Shown here one piece after another: positions 7,547 to 16,138 of a stretch of 52,070 nt of DNA (positions are counted from its first letter, which is position 1; each line of letters begins with the position of its first letter). Under the pieces are notes generated by a model. It was not told the origin of the DNA, did not search any database, and saw only the letters and a program-made list of their open reading frames with translations. Position numbers and translations under genes: made by a program. The stretch is taken from NCBI GenBank assembly GCA_023663185.1, contig JAMPHY010000021.1:1-52070 (forward strand), read 5' to 3'. The stretch comes from Clostridiales bacterium. GTDB lineage: Bacteria > Bacillota > Clostridia > Lachnospirales > Lachnospiraceae.

Positions 7547-9085
7547 TTACGTAATATTTATTTCCAATCCGCTTCGTTCGTCAATTTCACCCTCATACAT
7601 AAATCGATATTTTCCTTTGCCCTTTCCTTTTACTTCCACTACGACATTCATATCCCTCAATTTTTTCATAATATCCTTTGATGCCGTAATCGTACACCCA
7701 AGCAGTTCCTTTACTTCCGGCGCCCCGAATACTTGGTTAGTTTCAATAGAATTATAAACTTTTAGCAGATTTTCTTTTGTGTGGGTAAAATACTTTTGTC
7801 TTGCAATAGCTGATTTTAATATTTCAATTTCCAGCTTTTTAATGCCAAATTCCGACTTTTCATTTTGTATAGTTGGATTTTTAGCATAAATAGCTGGATT
7901 TGCATTTTCATTAGTTTGGTTTTTATTATTATATATAACTGTCTGTAACATAAATGCATTTGTATAATATTCAGGAGGTTTCTGTCCTGCTGCTTCCAGT
8001 TCCTTGCACATACGGTCTACGCCTTCACCATATTCTTTCACAAAATCATATGCTTTCAAAAATTCGGCAATTTTAGGATTTCTTGAAAAATGTGTAAACC
8101 TGATATTATCTGCCTTGACCAACCCCGGCAGTCTCCCCGGACTTTCAACAACAATACGGTTGTCAAACATTTTTACCTGAATATCTGTTCCGGTAATGCT
8201 GTATGCCCGATGTGTTACCGCATTTACGATAATTTCCTGACGTACAAATTTAGGGTATTCCTCTTCCGTCACAAAGATACCGTCTGTACCCAAATATGTT
8301 TTTTCTTTAATTTGCGTGTCAAGAAAAGCGATAGCATCCCTTATCATCTTTAAAATATTACCCTTGAATATAACATCTTTTATCACATTCATTTCTGTGC
8401 CAAATTTTTCTTCTACACCTTCGTATCGTATAAAACGAACTCTTGCTCGTGGGAAAAATTTCTGCGGTTCCGTTCCAAACAGCAGAACAGCAGCCGTACT
8501 TACCTGCAATTCTCCATTTTTCTCTATGACAAAACCATTATTCTGCTTTAAATATTCAGCCGGCGTTTTGCTATATCCAATCTTTTCAACATATCCTTTT
8601 ACTTGTTCCATATCCAAATCATCAATCGTAGCGCCCTGAACTAATTTATCCTCAAAATATCGTTCACCCCTATCATAAGTCAACTGCAATCGTTCTTCAA
8701 ATTTTAAAAGTTTAGACTTATCTCCAATGCGGAGATATACTTCATCTGCCTGATTTGCATGTACATACGGGCTTGGTTCAATATGCAGCACAATCACATG
8801 ATTTTCTCTTCCTTTATAATCAGTACATGGAACTTTCTCCGTATCCACCTTAACCGTTGGTTCACAGAAATCAAACGGAACCCTTAACAGTTCATTCACT
8901 CTCTCAACTTCGTAATCTACGCCTTCAACCCTCTGATTTTTGTCTGAAATGCCAATAACAATCTTTCCACCATCTGCATTTGCAAAAGCCACCAATGATA
9001 TTGCCAATGCCTTTGGTTCAATCATAACGCTTTTACGGTCAAATGTCTGCCGTTCTTTATTTTGCAATAATTCTTCAATCGTCAT
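7547..9085 (-). CDS. AlbA_2/Schlafen-type DNA-binding protein with GHKL-like domain
   Basis: A 512-residue protein of the kind often annotated as a RecG-like helicase or transcriptional regulator. Residues 1-125 are an AlbA_2 (Schlafen-type) domain: a start of EELLQNKERQTFDRKS and a core AISLVAFANADGGKIVIGISD. Residues about 280-370 resemble the HATPase_c_4 module (VRQEIIVNAVTHRAYSITG, then VKEYGEGVDRMCKELEAAG). The C-terminal 100 residues look like a winged helix (VFGAPEVKELLGCTITASKDIMKKL). It has no helicase motifs. These proteins are thought to be regulators or defence-linked nucleases; the role here is unknown. A strong promoter lies 140-170 nt upstream. Confidence 0.82.
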   Translation of the reverse strand: MTIEELLQNKERQTFDRKSVMIEPKALAISLVAFANADGGKIVIGISDKNQRVEGVDYEVERVNELLRVPFDFCEPTVKVDTEKVPCTDYKGRENHVIVLHIEPSPYVHANQADEVYLRIGDKSKLLKFEERLQLTYDRGERYFEDKLVQGATIDDLDMEQVKGYVEKIGYSKTPAEYLKQNNGFVIEKNGELQVSTAAVLLFGTEPQKFFPRARVRFIRYEGVEEKFGTEMNVIKDVIFKGNILKMIRDAIAFLDTQIKEKTYLGTDGIFVTEEEYPKFVRQEIIVNAVTHRAYSITGTDIQVKMFDNRIVVESPGRLPGLVKADNIRFTHFSRNPKIAEFLKAYDFVKEYGEGVDRMCKELEAAGQKPPEYYTNAFMLQTVIYNNKNQTNENANPAIYAKNPTIQNEKSEFGIKKLEIEILKSAIARQKYFTHTKENLLKVYNSIETNQVFGAPEVKELLGCTITASKDIMKKLRDMNVVVEVKGKGKGKYRFMYEGEIDERSGLEINIT

Positions 9086-9228
9086 TGGATTTACCTATCG
9101 CCCTTTGTTTCAATCAAAAGTATTTTTCCTTCTGTTTAAATTCCATTTTTCAGCCGTTTCAGTAACCGTCATAAATCCTGCTAACATCTGTAATTCCCCG
9201 CATAAAAGATTCATTCATATTCGTATTC

Positions 9229-9257
9229 ATTCTATTCTTGTATGCGAAACCTGTCAA
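9229..9257 (-). promoter_or_regulatory. Sigma-A promoter for AlbA_2 gene
   Basis: On the minus strand TTGACA (9257-9252) and TAGAAT (9234-9229) are 17 nt apart, close to consensus. The start point would be near 9222, leaving a leader of about 135 nt before the ATG at 9085. Confidence 0.72.
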
Positions 9258-9261
9258 TGAT

Positions 9262-9753
9262 TCATTTTTTGAGTTTCCTCATTTCCTCATTTTTATAATG
9301 ACTTACATGAATGCCTATATGTCCAATTCCCAGAATAATTGTTGAAATGATAAGGAATACATTCTTCCCATACACGCCAAGTAAGATAAACGCGCACACA
9401 GGCAATGTCGCCCCCGCCACAGGGATACCGCAAATACTACTATAAAAATCGGACATTCTTTTTTCGCTGCGGAAGTATCTTATCCAGTAAATTTCATAAA
9501 GAAGCATTAGCAGAAATGAAATTAACAGCCATATGCTCCAAATAGAATTAAGTCTGATATTGAAATCAGAAAATATTAATGCACAGCAGCAGACTAATAT
9601 TTCGCCAATTCTCTCTATAATTTGCAAAACCTTGCTTTCCTGTTCGGCATATTGCTCATAATTTATGGGTTTATGCTTTGTCCAAATTGTATTAGGTATA
9701 AATAACATCAACAGATATATAAGTCCTACATATGAAAATCCTAAATGGAGCAT
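9262..9753 (-). CDS. Small integral membrane protein of unknown function
   Basis: A 163-residue protein with about four to five hydrophobic segments (near residues 3-20, 48-62, 70-90, 112-130 and 132-150) and a basic C-terminus (KNEEMRKLKK). The start at 9753 is chosen because GAAGGAG lies about 10 nt before this ATG, while a TTG 87 nt upstream has no ribosome site. The motif IWTKHKPINYE after the first helix is recalled from uncharacterised Clostridia proteins beginning 'HLGFSYVGL'. No transport motif or ligand residue is evident, so function is not assigned. Confidence 0.68.
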   Translation of the reverse strand: MLHLGFSYVGLIYLLMLFIPNTIWTKHKPINYEQYAEQESKVLQIIERIGEILVCCCALIFSDFNIRLNSIWSIWLLISFLLMLLYEIYWIRYFRSEKRMSDFYSSICGIPVAGATLPVCAFILLGVYGKNVFLIISTIILGIGHIGIHVSHYKNEEMRKLKK

Positions 9754-9787
9754 AATTGAATTTCTCCTTCTTATTAGATATGGTATA

Positions 9788-9816
9788 ATTATGCCATAGG
9801 AAAAATTGAACATCAA
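9788..9816 (-). promoter_or_regulatory. Promoter for small membrane protein
   Basis: On the minus strand TTGATG (9816-9811) and CATAAT (9793-9788) are 17 nt apart. The predicted start point near 9781 leaves a 28-nt leader before the ATG at 9753, supporting that start. Confidence 0.6.
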
Positions 9817-9911
9817 GCTGATTATTATCTCTATTAACAATTTATGTCTACTAATGATTTACGCACCACAAACAAGATTTTCAATATCGTGCGCAAGGAG
9901 CAATTACATAT

Positions 9912-10478
9912 ATGAAGAACACATTATCACAAATGACATTAGAAGAACTGTGGCAGTTATTTCCCATTTCTTTAGTGCCGCATAATGAACATTGGGCTGA
10001 ATACTATGCTGAAATGGAAATTTTTTTGCATAATATCCTTTCCGCTTATAAAATTCGGCATATCAACCATATTGGAAGTACAGCAATTAAAAATATATGG
10101 GCGAAAAACATTATCGATATTCTTATTGAAATAGCCCCCGATGAAAATATGGAAGATATATCCAAAGTAATCAAGCGCAATGGATTTATTCGTATGTCAT
10201 CGGGTGCAAACCGGATTTCATTTAACCGCGGATATACTGAAAATGGATTTGAAGAAAAGGTTTATCATTTACATCTTCGGCAGGCAGGCGATAATGACGA
10301 ATTGTACTTTCGGGATTATCTGAACGAACATTCACAGGTAGCAAAAGAATACGAACAGCTAAAATTAAATTTATGGAAACAGTATGAACATAATAGAGAC
10401 GGCTATACCGAAGCAAAGTCGGATTTTGTAAAAAAGTGGACATTGGAGGCAAAAAAGGCTTATGTGGCAAGATATTAA
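9912..10478 (+). CDS. GrpB/UPF0157-family nucleotidyltransferase-like protein
   Basis: A 188-residue protein of the GrpB family. It shows VPHNEHWAEYYAEME, the core HINHIGSTAI followed by AKNIIDILIEI (the GS...D.D.-like pocket of the beta-nucleotidyltransferase fold) and the family C-terminal segment YHLHLRQAGDNDELYFRDYL. GrpB proteins share a fold with nucleotidyltransferases but their substrate is unknown; occasional fusion to dephospho-CoA kinase is known. AAGGAG lies 8 nt before the ATG. A bidirectional hairpin follows. Confidence 0.85.
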   Translation: MKNTLSQMTLEELWQLFPISLVPHNEHWAEYYAEMEIFLHNILSAYKIRHINHIGSTAIKNIWAKNIIDILIEIAPDENMEDISKVIKRNGFIRMSSGANRISFNRGYTENGFEEKVYHLHLRQAGDNDELYFRDYLNEHSQVAKEYEQLKLNLWKQYEHNRDGYTEAKSDFVKKWTLEAKKAYVARY

Positions 10479-10479
10479 T

Positions 10480-10518
10480 ATGTGCCAAGTTCACCTACTT
10501 ACAGCAACCTTGGCACAT
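10480..10518. terminator. Bidirectional hairpin between GrpB and Rpn genes
   Basis: A perfect 10-bp stem ATGTGCCAAG (10480-10489) against CTTGGCACAT (10509-10518) with a 19-nt loop lies between convergent genes. T-rich stretches follow only after about 20 nt on either side, so termination strength is uncertain. Confidence 0.55.
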
Positions 10519-10552
10519 TAAGAATATAAATATAGCTTTGTTTTAATTTTAC

Positions 10553-11416
10553 TCAATATATATCTGGCATATATTCCTGCAAAATCTCATCTATGTCATA
10601 ATTAGGCGCATATTTTGCTGCTATATCGCAGATATGCTGTACTTCGTCTAAGCTGTCCTCTTCTAAATCCTCCGCGATTTCTTCAGGCGTCTTGCCTTTC
10701 ACCAGCTTACGACAGATTTGGTCTATCCGTCTTCTTTCCATACCCTCGGCAATGCCTTCCCTTTTGCTGTCCCACATCATTACTTCAAGCTTCATATATT
10801 CATGTCTCCATTTCCTATGCAATCTTGCCTCAAGCACTTCCTTATCCAGTTCTTCCGTAAATGCGTCTTGCGGCACCAGACTGTCAAAATATTTAAGCAG
10901 ATTAATAAGTTCCTTGTCAGCATCGTTCATTTTTCCCTTTGTGTTTAAGAAGATTTTCTCCGTCCCGTCATTCAGGCGGATTGTGGTATCTTCGATACAA
11001 AGGTTTTCAAAATGATATATATGCCTTCCTTTTCCGAACAAATCAAAGGTACAGATAAAGATTATGTAGTTTTTACCCAACTTCTCATAATCCATTCCCT
11101 TCTCAATCAGGTTGATATCAATCACCGCCTGATAATAACGGCTCCTTATCGGAAGTACACCCGTATTCCGCGCCTGCATCTCCACTGCATATACAGTATC
11201 CGCGTCATCATCGGCATATACGTCTATGCGTACTCCCTTTGCCTTATAATCAGGTGCAACTGTCTGCTGTTCGTCTATAAACACTATTTCTCGGATTTTC
11301 ATATCCAGAATGATTTCCAGCAGCTTTTTGCAATGTTTCGGATTTCGCATTACCTTCCCGAACATAAAATCATCAACAATCGTAAGTTCCTCGTACTTCT
11401 TTCTTTTTCTTTCCAT
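10553..11416 (-). CDS. Rpn-family PD-(D/E)XK nuclease/putative transposase
   Basis: A 287-residue member of the Rpn/PDDEXK_2 family. It opens with DDFMFGKVMRNPKHCKKLLEIIL, followed by the nuclease core VRIDVYADDDADTVYAVEMQ (D...ExQ) and RSRYYQAVIDINLIEKG. The C-terminal half is helical with basic MERRRIDQICRKLVKGKTPEEIAEDL. Rpn proteins in E. coli are DNA nucleases that promote RecA-independent recombination and some act in phage defence. The start at 11416 is preferred because AGGAGGAA lies 5 nt before it. An upstream in-frame start adds 29 residues without a site. No terminal repeats, so not an insertion sequence. Confidence 0.87.
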   Translation of the reverse strand: MERKRKKYEELTIVDDFMFGKVMRNPKHCKKLLEIILDMKIREIVFIDEQQTVAPDYKAKGVRIDVYADDDADTVYAVEMQARNTGVLPIRSRYYQAVIDINLIEKGMDYEKLGKNYIIFICTFDLFGKGRHIYHFENLCIEDTTIRLNDGTEKIFLNTKGKMNDADKELINLLKYFDSLVPQDAFTEELDKEVLEARLHRKWRHEYMKLEVMMWDSKREGIAEGMERRRIDQICRKLVKGKTPEEIAEDLEEDSLDEVQHICDIAAKYAPNYDIDEILQEYMPDIY

Positions 11417-11711
11417 ATATTTCCTCCTGTAAATATGTGCAGGAGCGTTTCTCCCTATGAAAACTCCTGCTGTTAATGTGGTATTAAAAGCATGAATTTT
11501 CAAAAGAAACTCTATATGAGTTAGAATAAAGATGTATCGTTTGTTATGCGATACAAAGAAAAATATGCTTTGATAATATTATATCCTTACAAAACACATT
11601 TTTCAACTATATTTTGTAAAATGATAGAAAATATGATAGAAATATACCCGTCACTGTGTTATCATAATAACGACATAAATCAATACTTAAAGCGACTTTA
11701 GGAGAAATAAA
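11417..11711. other. Divergent promoter region with short repeats
   Basis: This region separates the divergent Rpn and GNAT genes and holds no gene. Seen are a 6-bp stem hairpin (11534-11554), a 12-nt tandem repeat ATGATAGAAAAT (11621-11644, two changes) and an inverted repeat GTTAT-CATA-ATAAC (11658-11671), the last two just upstream of the acetyltransferase. Confidence 0.45.
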
Positions 11712-12206
11712 ATGAATTACAGACTCGCAACAATAAATGATATCGAAAATATATGTTCTTTGGTAAGTGAAGCAATTAATAAAATGGAAAGCGTCGGTAT
11801 ATATCAATGGGATTATCTATATCCGACAGAAGAAGATTTTTACAATGATATAAACAATAAAACCCTTTATCTTGCAGAAAATGAGAAGAAAATCGTGGCA
11901 ATATATGCTATTAGTCAGGAGTTCGAGGAGGAGTATACAAAGTGTAAATGGCATAACCCTGATGAAACAGCATGTATTATCCATAGATTGTGTGTAGCTC
12001 CCACTTTTCAAAATAAAGGTATCGGAAAACAAATATTAATACATATCGAAGAACAGCTTGCTAATCTCGCATATACTTCTGTCAGATTAGATGCATATTC
12101 TCAAAATCCATACGCCTTAAAATTATATAAGCATAGCGGTTACGAAGAGCGCGGTTTTGCAGACTGGCGTAAAGGACGATTTATATTAATGGAAAAGGCT
12201 TTATAA
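11712..12206 (+). CDS. GNAT-family N-acetyltransferase
   Basis: A 164-residue acetyltransferase of the GNAT fold, which moves acetyl from acetyl-CoA to an amine. The N-terminal strand-helix is YRLATINDIENICSLV. Motif A is IIHRLCVAPTFQNKGIGKQIL with the QxxGIG pyrophosphate loop. Motif B is VRLDAYSQNPYALKLYKHSGYEERG. The arrangement matches a single-domain RimI-like enzyme; the acceptor is unknown. TAGGAGA lies 9 nt before the ATG. Confidence 0.87.
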   Translation: MNYRLATINDIENICSLVSEAINKMESVGIYQWDYLYPTEEDFYNDINNKTLYLAENEKKIVAIYAISQEFEEEYTKCKWHNPDETACIIHRLCVAPTFQNKGIGKQILIHIEEQLANLAYTSVRLDAYSQNPYALKLYKHSGYEERGFADWRKGRFILMEKAL

Positions 12207-12218
12207 AGCTTCTTAACC

Positions 12219-13073
12219 CTAAAAAGCAACCCCCAACAGCTCAACCACTATTCCTGCAGCAACGCCGACCACATACAACAAGGATATAATCACAGCGTTT
12301 TCTTTAGGTCTGTCATTCACGCGCAGCAATACGATAATACCGACTCCGGCGCCGACAAGCAGCCCGGACATCATTGCACCTGCGTTTAGTATGCCTTTTA
12401 GATAAAGCTGCGTAATAATGACAGACGCGGCGCAGTTAGGAATAAGTCCAATTACTCCGGCAAGCAATTCTCCTATAACCATACGGTTTAGCACGAGACT
12501 TGCCAGAAAATCTTCACCGATTATGGCAATCAATATATTCAATATAAATGAAACTATCAGCAGATAAATAAATATTTCCAGCGTATGATGAAGCGCTGAT
12601 TTAAGAATGCCTTCTTCACAATGGCAATGGTGCTGTTCACACAAATGCTCTATCTCCGGCTCTCTTTCCTTCTTATAGAAAAAGCGGTTTGCCACGACGT
12701 CAATTATCATACCCGCAATCGTACCGATTATCACCTTCGCGCCTAATATTTTCAAAATCATTCCCATTCCTGCGTTCTCGGAAATCAAAATCGGAAGCAT
12801 TTCGTCAGACGTAGCAAGGTAAATCGAAATCAGTGTGCCAATCGTTATAATTCTTCCTGCATAAAAATTAGACGCAGCAGCAGAAAACCCGCATTGAGGG
12901 AAAACTCCCAGAAGGCTTCCTATCAGCGGACCGCATTTACCCGATTTACGAATTATACTTTGCAGGCGTTCGCCCGCCTTATGCTCCAAATATTCCATCG
13001 CCAGATAAGTCAGAAACAAAAAGGGTAATAATCTTACGCTGTCCAACAAAGTATCCAAAATAATCTCAAACAT
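12219..13073 (-). CDS. ArsP_2-like permease (putative metal/arsenic exporter)
   Basis: A 284-residue membrane protein with about eight hydrophobic segments arranged as two similar halves. Each half has a conserved Pro/Cys turn: GVFPQCGFSAAASNFYAGR and GLIPNCAASVIITQLYLKG. The halves are joined by a cytoplasmic loop with EHLCEQHHCHCEEG, a His/Cys cluster likely to bind metal. This matches the ArsP_2 (putative manganese or arsenic transporter) family; the transported ion is inferred. The start at 13073 (MFEIILDTLLDSVRLLPFLF) fits the family N-terminus. A 35-residue upstream extension does not. It converges with the GNAT gene. Confidence 0.75.
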   Translation of the reverse strand: MFEIILDTLLDSVRLLPFLFLTYLAMEYLEHKAGERLQSIIRKSGKCGPLIGSLLGVFPQCGFSAAASNFYAGRIITIGTLISIYLATSDEMLPILISENAGMGMILKILGAKVIIGTIAGMIIDVVANRFFYKKEREPEIEHLCEQHHCHCEEGILKSALHHTLEIFIYLLIVSFILNILIAIIGEDFLASLVLNRMVIGELLAGVIGLIPNCAASVIITQLYLKGILNAGAMMSGLLVGAGVGIIVLLRVNDRPKENAVIISLLYVVGVAAGIVVELLGVAF

Positions 13074-13296
13074 ATACGCTCTCTTTTCTACAATTTTGTC
13101 CAAAATTTCTATACGGATTGTATAAATATAACCATATTTTTCAAAAAGGTCAATAAAAAAACTATTAAAAATATACATTTGTTTTAATTTTTATATTGAT
13201 TATAATTAAAAAAAGTTATAACATAGTATATATATCGGCATGTTTATATAATATAAAGCAAACATTCCTGATAAATTTACTTATGGAGGATTGATG

Positions 13297-13614
13297 ATGG
13301 AAGGACTAAAGAATCTAATGGAAGACAATGTGGAGCAGGCGCTTAACCACCTTTTGCCCACTATGCCTAATATTTGTTCATGTGAGGATTGTAAGCTGGA
13401 CATGGCGACTTATGCCTTGAACCGATTGCAGCCTAAATATGCGCGTACAGCCAAGGGACTTATTCTCCATCGTTTTGATACGTCCTCCATTCAGACGGAT
13501 GCGGAAATTACAACCGCTGTGGTATCCGCTATCACTGTAATAGGGAGCCACCCGCACCACCCGCCTAAAACTGAACAAGCAGAACAGCCGGAGCAGCCGG
13601 CTCAACCTGAGTAA
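13297..13614 (+). CDS. ComFB-family protein
   Basis: A 106-residue protein with the late-competence ComFB domain: NLMEDNVEQALNHLLP, ICSCEDCKLDMATYALNRLQPKY, then AKGLIL. The paired CSCEDC cysteines are typical and may bind metal. In Bacillus comFB sits in the comF competence operon, but its molecular function is unsettled; in cyanobacteria ComFB proteins bind cyclic dinucleotides. The tail is Pro/Glu/Gln-rich (EQAEQPEQPAQPE). The ATG at 13297 lies 7 nt behind GGAGG; the ATG at 13294 is an alternative. It stands alone, ending in a terminator. Confidence 0.83.
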   Translation: MEGLKNLMEDNVEQALNHLLPTMPNICSCEDCKLDMATYALNRLQPKYARTAKGLILHRFDTSSIQTDAEITTAVVSAITVIGSHPHHPPKTEQAEQPEQPAQPE

Positions 13615-13640
13615 AAGCGGAGCCTTTCGGTTCCGCTTTT
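13613..13640 (+). terminator. Rho-independent terminator after ComFB
   Basis: AAAAGCGGA pairs with TCCGCTTTT, with CC/GG added near a TTTC loop, and continues into ATTTTA. The symmetric A/T flanks let it serve both the ComFB gene and the convergent CarD gene. Confidence 0.85.
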
Positions 13641-13651
13641 ATTTTACTATC

Positions 13652-14161
13652 TCAATTTCTGTTTTTATTTATTTCATCGGCAATATACTCTTCCACACTC
13701 TCCCGCGGAATAGATAATGCAAGCGACATCTCGCTATAAAGCAACTCCTCGGCTTTCTTTAAGTAAAATTCATCTGATGAAAGAACCTTCTTTCCCTGCT
13801 GCACTCTGTCCTGTTTACGCAGATACAAGGTTTTAATAATCCTCACTAAACTCTGGCAGTCATAAGTTCCGATTGCCTCTTTATACATCTGTTCCCTCGT
13901 CTTCTCTTCTTTAATCCAAACCGTCTCAATGTCGGGAATCTGACCAATTAAATTCTTTGCGTCGTTCTCATTCATAATTCTTCGCATAATAATTTTATCA
14001 TTATCCACCGGAGTATATATGGTGCTCCCCTTCTCAAAAACAGGTTCAAGAATATAATATTTTTTCTTTTTATCAAGTTTATCGATAGGATTCCCTGTAA
14101 TTGCCGTAACCCGACAGACTCCATGCCCCCCACACATAATTAATTCGCCAACTTCAAACAT
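13652..14161 (-). CDS. CarD-family transcriptional regulator
   Basis: A 169-residue CarD/CdnL-type protein. Residues 1-60 form the Tudor-like RNA-polymerase-interacting domain (MFEVGELIMCGGHGVCRVTAI, then YYILEPVFEKGSTIYTPVDN). The C-terminal helical part carries LVRIIKTLYLRKQDR and EELLYSEMSLALSIPRESVEEYI, which in CarD binds the upstream edge of the promoter bubble. It would tune open-complex formation at many promoters. GGAGGG lies 8 nt before the ATG. Its length is normal for the family. Confidence 0.9.
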   Translation of the reverse strand: MFEVGELIMCGGHGVCRVTAITGNPIDKLDKKKKYYILEPVFEKGSTIYTPVDNDKIIMRRIMNENDAKNLIGQIPDIETVWIKEEKTREQMYKEAIGTYDCQSLVRIIKTLYLRKQDRVQQGKKVLSSDEFYLKKAEELLYSEMSLALSIPRESVEEYIADEINKNRN

Positions 14162-14257
14162 GCAATCTCCCTCCTGATGTTAAAACCAACCGACTCTATA
14201 TAAATAAGCTTCTATACTACTATTTTAACATTAAAATTTCTTAAATGTAAGCGTTTT

Positions 14258-16033
14258 TTATTTAAGTTCATTCGCCGTTATATAGAAATTATAGTATATT
14301 CCCTTCTTCTCAAGAAGCTGCTCGTGGTTTCCTTCTTCCACTATACCGTCTTCCGTCAATACCAGAATCCTGTCAGAATTACGGATACTGGAAAGCCTAT
14401 GCGCTATGGTAATTGTCGTCCTTCCTTTCGCTAGTTCGCGTAAAGATTTTGCCACCTGAAACTCGCTTTCGTTATCCAACGCCGAAGTAGCCTCGTCCAA
14501 AATCAAAATCGGCGGATTTTTTAAGAATACTCTGGCTATACTGATTCGCTGCTTCTGTCCGCCTGAGAGCTTCACGCCGCGTTCTCCTACATAAGTATTA
14601 TACCCATTTTTTAACAATTCTATAAACTCATGCGCGCCCGCCCTTTTTGCTGCCTCTACTACTTCCTCCATCGTGGCGTTTTCTTTACCATAGGCAATAT
14701 TCTCATACACTGTCCCTGAAAAAAGATATACGTCCTGCTGCACCATACCTATATTCTGGCGTAAGCTTTTCAATGTATACTTCCTTATATTCTTTCCGTC
14801 CAGAATAATCTCGCCTTCATCAAGATTATAGAAGCGCGGAATCAGGTTGCAGAGCGTGGTCTTACCGCCGCCGGAAGGTCCGACAATGGCGATTTTTTCT
14901 CCCGCATTGATATCCAAATTCAAGTCTCGGAACACAATATTATGGTCGTCCGGATAGGCAAAGCTTACATTCTTTAAAGAGATATTCCCCTCTACGTTCT
15001 CACACACAACTGCGTCCGGCTCGTCAAAAATCTCAATTTCACTGTCCATAATCTCAACAAAGCGTTCAATTCCGGTCATACCGCGCTGGAACTGCTCGGC
15101 AAATTCGATAATCCTTCGTATAGTGGCAATCAGCGTTGAAACATACATGACATACGCGACCAAATCGCCCGGCATAACCATACCTTTTACCATGAAGATA
15201 CCGCCTGCCGTCAGCACGGTCAGATACATAAGCCCGTCAAACGCCCTTGTGGTAGTCTGGAACGCTGCCATAAATTTATAGTATTTCTTTTTAATTCTAT
15301 AAAACTTCTGGTTATCTTCTTCAAACTTCTCCTTTTCTTTTTCTTCATTGGTAAATGTCTTGACTACCTTCTGTCCAAGCAAGCTGTCTTCTATTCTCGC
15401 ATTTAATTCGCCAATCTGAATCCTCTGCTGGCGCATTGCGGCACGCAGCTTAAGGTTGACTGCCGTACATGTAATAACCATAATCGGCACGATGGCAAAA
15501 ATAATCAGCGTCAGCCATACATTGATGCCTAAAAGAATAATAAAGGATATTACCGCCTTAATAGCCGCGATAAAAAATTCTTCGGGGCAATGGTGCGAAA
15601 ACTCCGTCACGTCAAACAAATCGTTGGTAATCCGCCCCATTATCTGTCCGACCTTCGTATTATTATAATATGTATCCGACAGGCTCTGCAGATGGGCGTA
15701 TGCGTCACGCCGCATATCAGTCTCAATCTGAGTACCCATTACATGCCCTGTGTACGCCATATAAAAATTCGCCGCCGAATCGACTATCCTTAAAAACAGA
15801 TATAAGATTCCCATACGGAGTATGATACCCACGCTCAGAGACGCCAAATCATTCATTCCCGTATTGGTAATGTATCTTATAAACATAGGAAGAACCATTT
15901 CGCATATCGTCGTAAGTCCTGCGCATAATAAGTCGATTACTACGATAACCCAATATTTTTTATAGTATGGCAGAAATCTCTTAAGCAGTTCTCCCGCTTT
16001 ATATTTTGATATATTTTCAGTTTGCGGCTCCAT
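14258..16033 (-). CDS. ABC exporter, fused membrane and ATPase domains
   Basis: A 591-residue half-transporter that would act as a dimer in the cytoplasmic membrane. The N-terminal six-helix ABC_membrane domain occupies residues about 20-315. The nucleotide-binding domain shows Walker A GPSGGGKTT, a Q-loop NIGMVQQDVYLF, signature LSGGQKQR, Walker B ILILDEATSALD and H-loop IAHRLSS. All catalytic residues are present. The closest general type is the MsbA/BmrA multidrug or lipid exporter; substrate unknown. It stands alone between CarD and the adenosylhomocysteinase-like gene, both on the same strand. Confidence 0.92.
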   Translation of the reverse strand: MEPQTENISKYKAGELLKRFLPYYKKYWVIVVIDLLCAGLTTICEMVLPMFIRYITNTGMNDLASLSVGIILRMGILYLFLRIVDSAANFYMAYTGHVMGTQIETDMRRDAYAHLQSLSDTYYNNTKVGQIMGRITNDLFDVTEFSHHCPEEFFIAAIKAVISFIILLGINVWLTLIIFAIVPIMVITCTAVNLKLRAAMRQQRIQIGELNARIEDSLLGQKVVKTFTNEEKEKEKFEEDNQKFYRIKKKYYKFMAAFQTTTRAFDGLMYLTVLTAGGIFMVKGMVMPGDLVAYVMYVSTLIATIRRIIEFAEQFQRGMTGIERFVEIMDSEIEIFDEPDAVVCENVEGNISLKNVSFAYPDDHNIVFRDLNLDINAGEKIAIVGPSGGGKTTLCNLIPRFYNLDEGEIILDGKNIRKYTLKSLRQNIGMVQQDVYLFSGTVYENIAYGKENATMEEVVEAAKRAGAHEFIELLKNGYNTYVGERGVKLSGGQKQRISIARVFLKNPPILILDEATSALDNESEFQVAKSLRELAKGRTTITIAHRLSSIRNSDRILVLTEDGIVEEGNHEQLLEKKGIYYNFYITANELK

Positions 16034-16077
16034 TTTATAACCATGCCCCTTTCTGCGTCGTAATTTCCTATAAGATA

Positions 16078-16112
16078 AGAATCCCCCGTGGCAAAAGCTT
16101 ACGAGGGATTCT
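16078..16112 (-). terminator. Hairpin after adenosylhomocysteinase-like gene
   Basis: A 12-bp stem (16078-16089 against 16101-16112, one mismatch) with an 11-nt loop lies 27 nt after the stop on the minus strand. The T tract is weak (TTATCTTATA). Confidence 0.55.
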
Positions 16113-16138
16113 GTCAGTTAAAATAATGTGTTCAACTT

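Noticed and set aside
10553-11416. Insertion sequence
   Set aside because: Although Rpn proteins are labelled putative transposases, no terminal inverted repeats or target duplications flank the gene.
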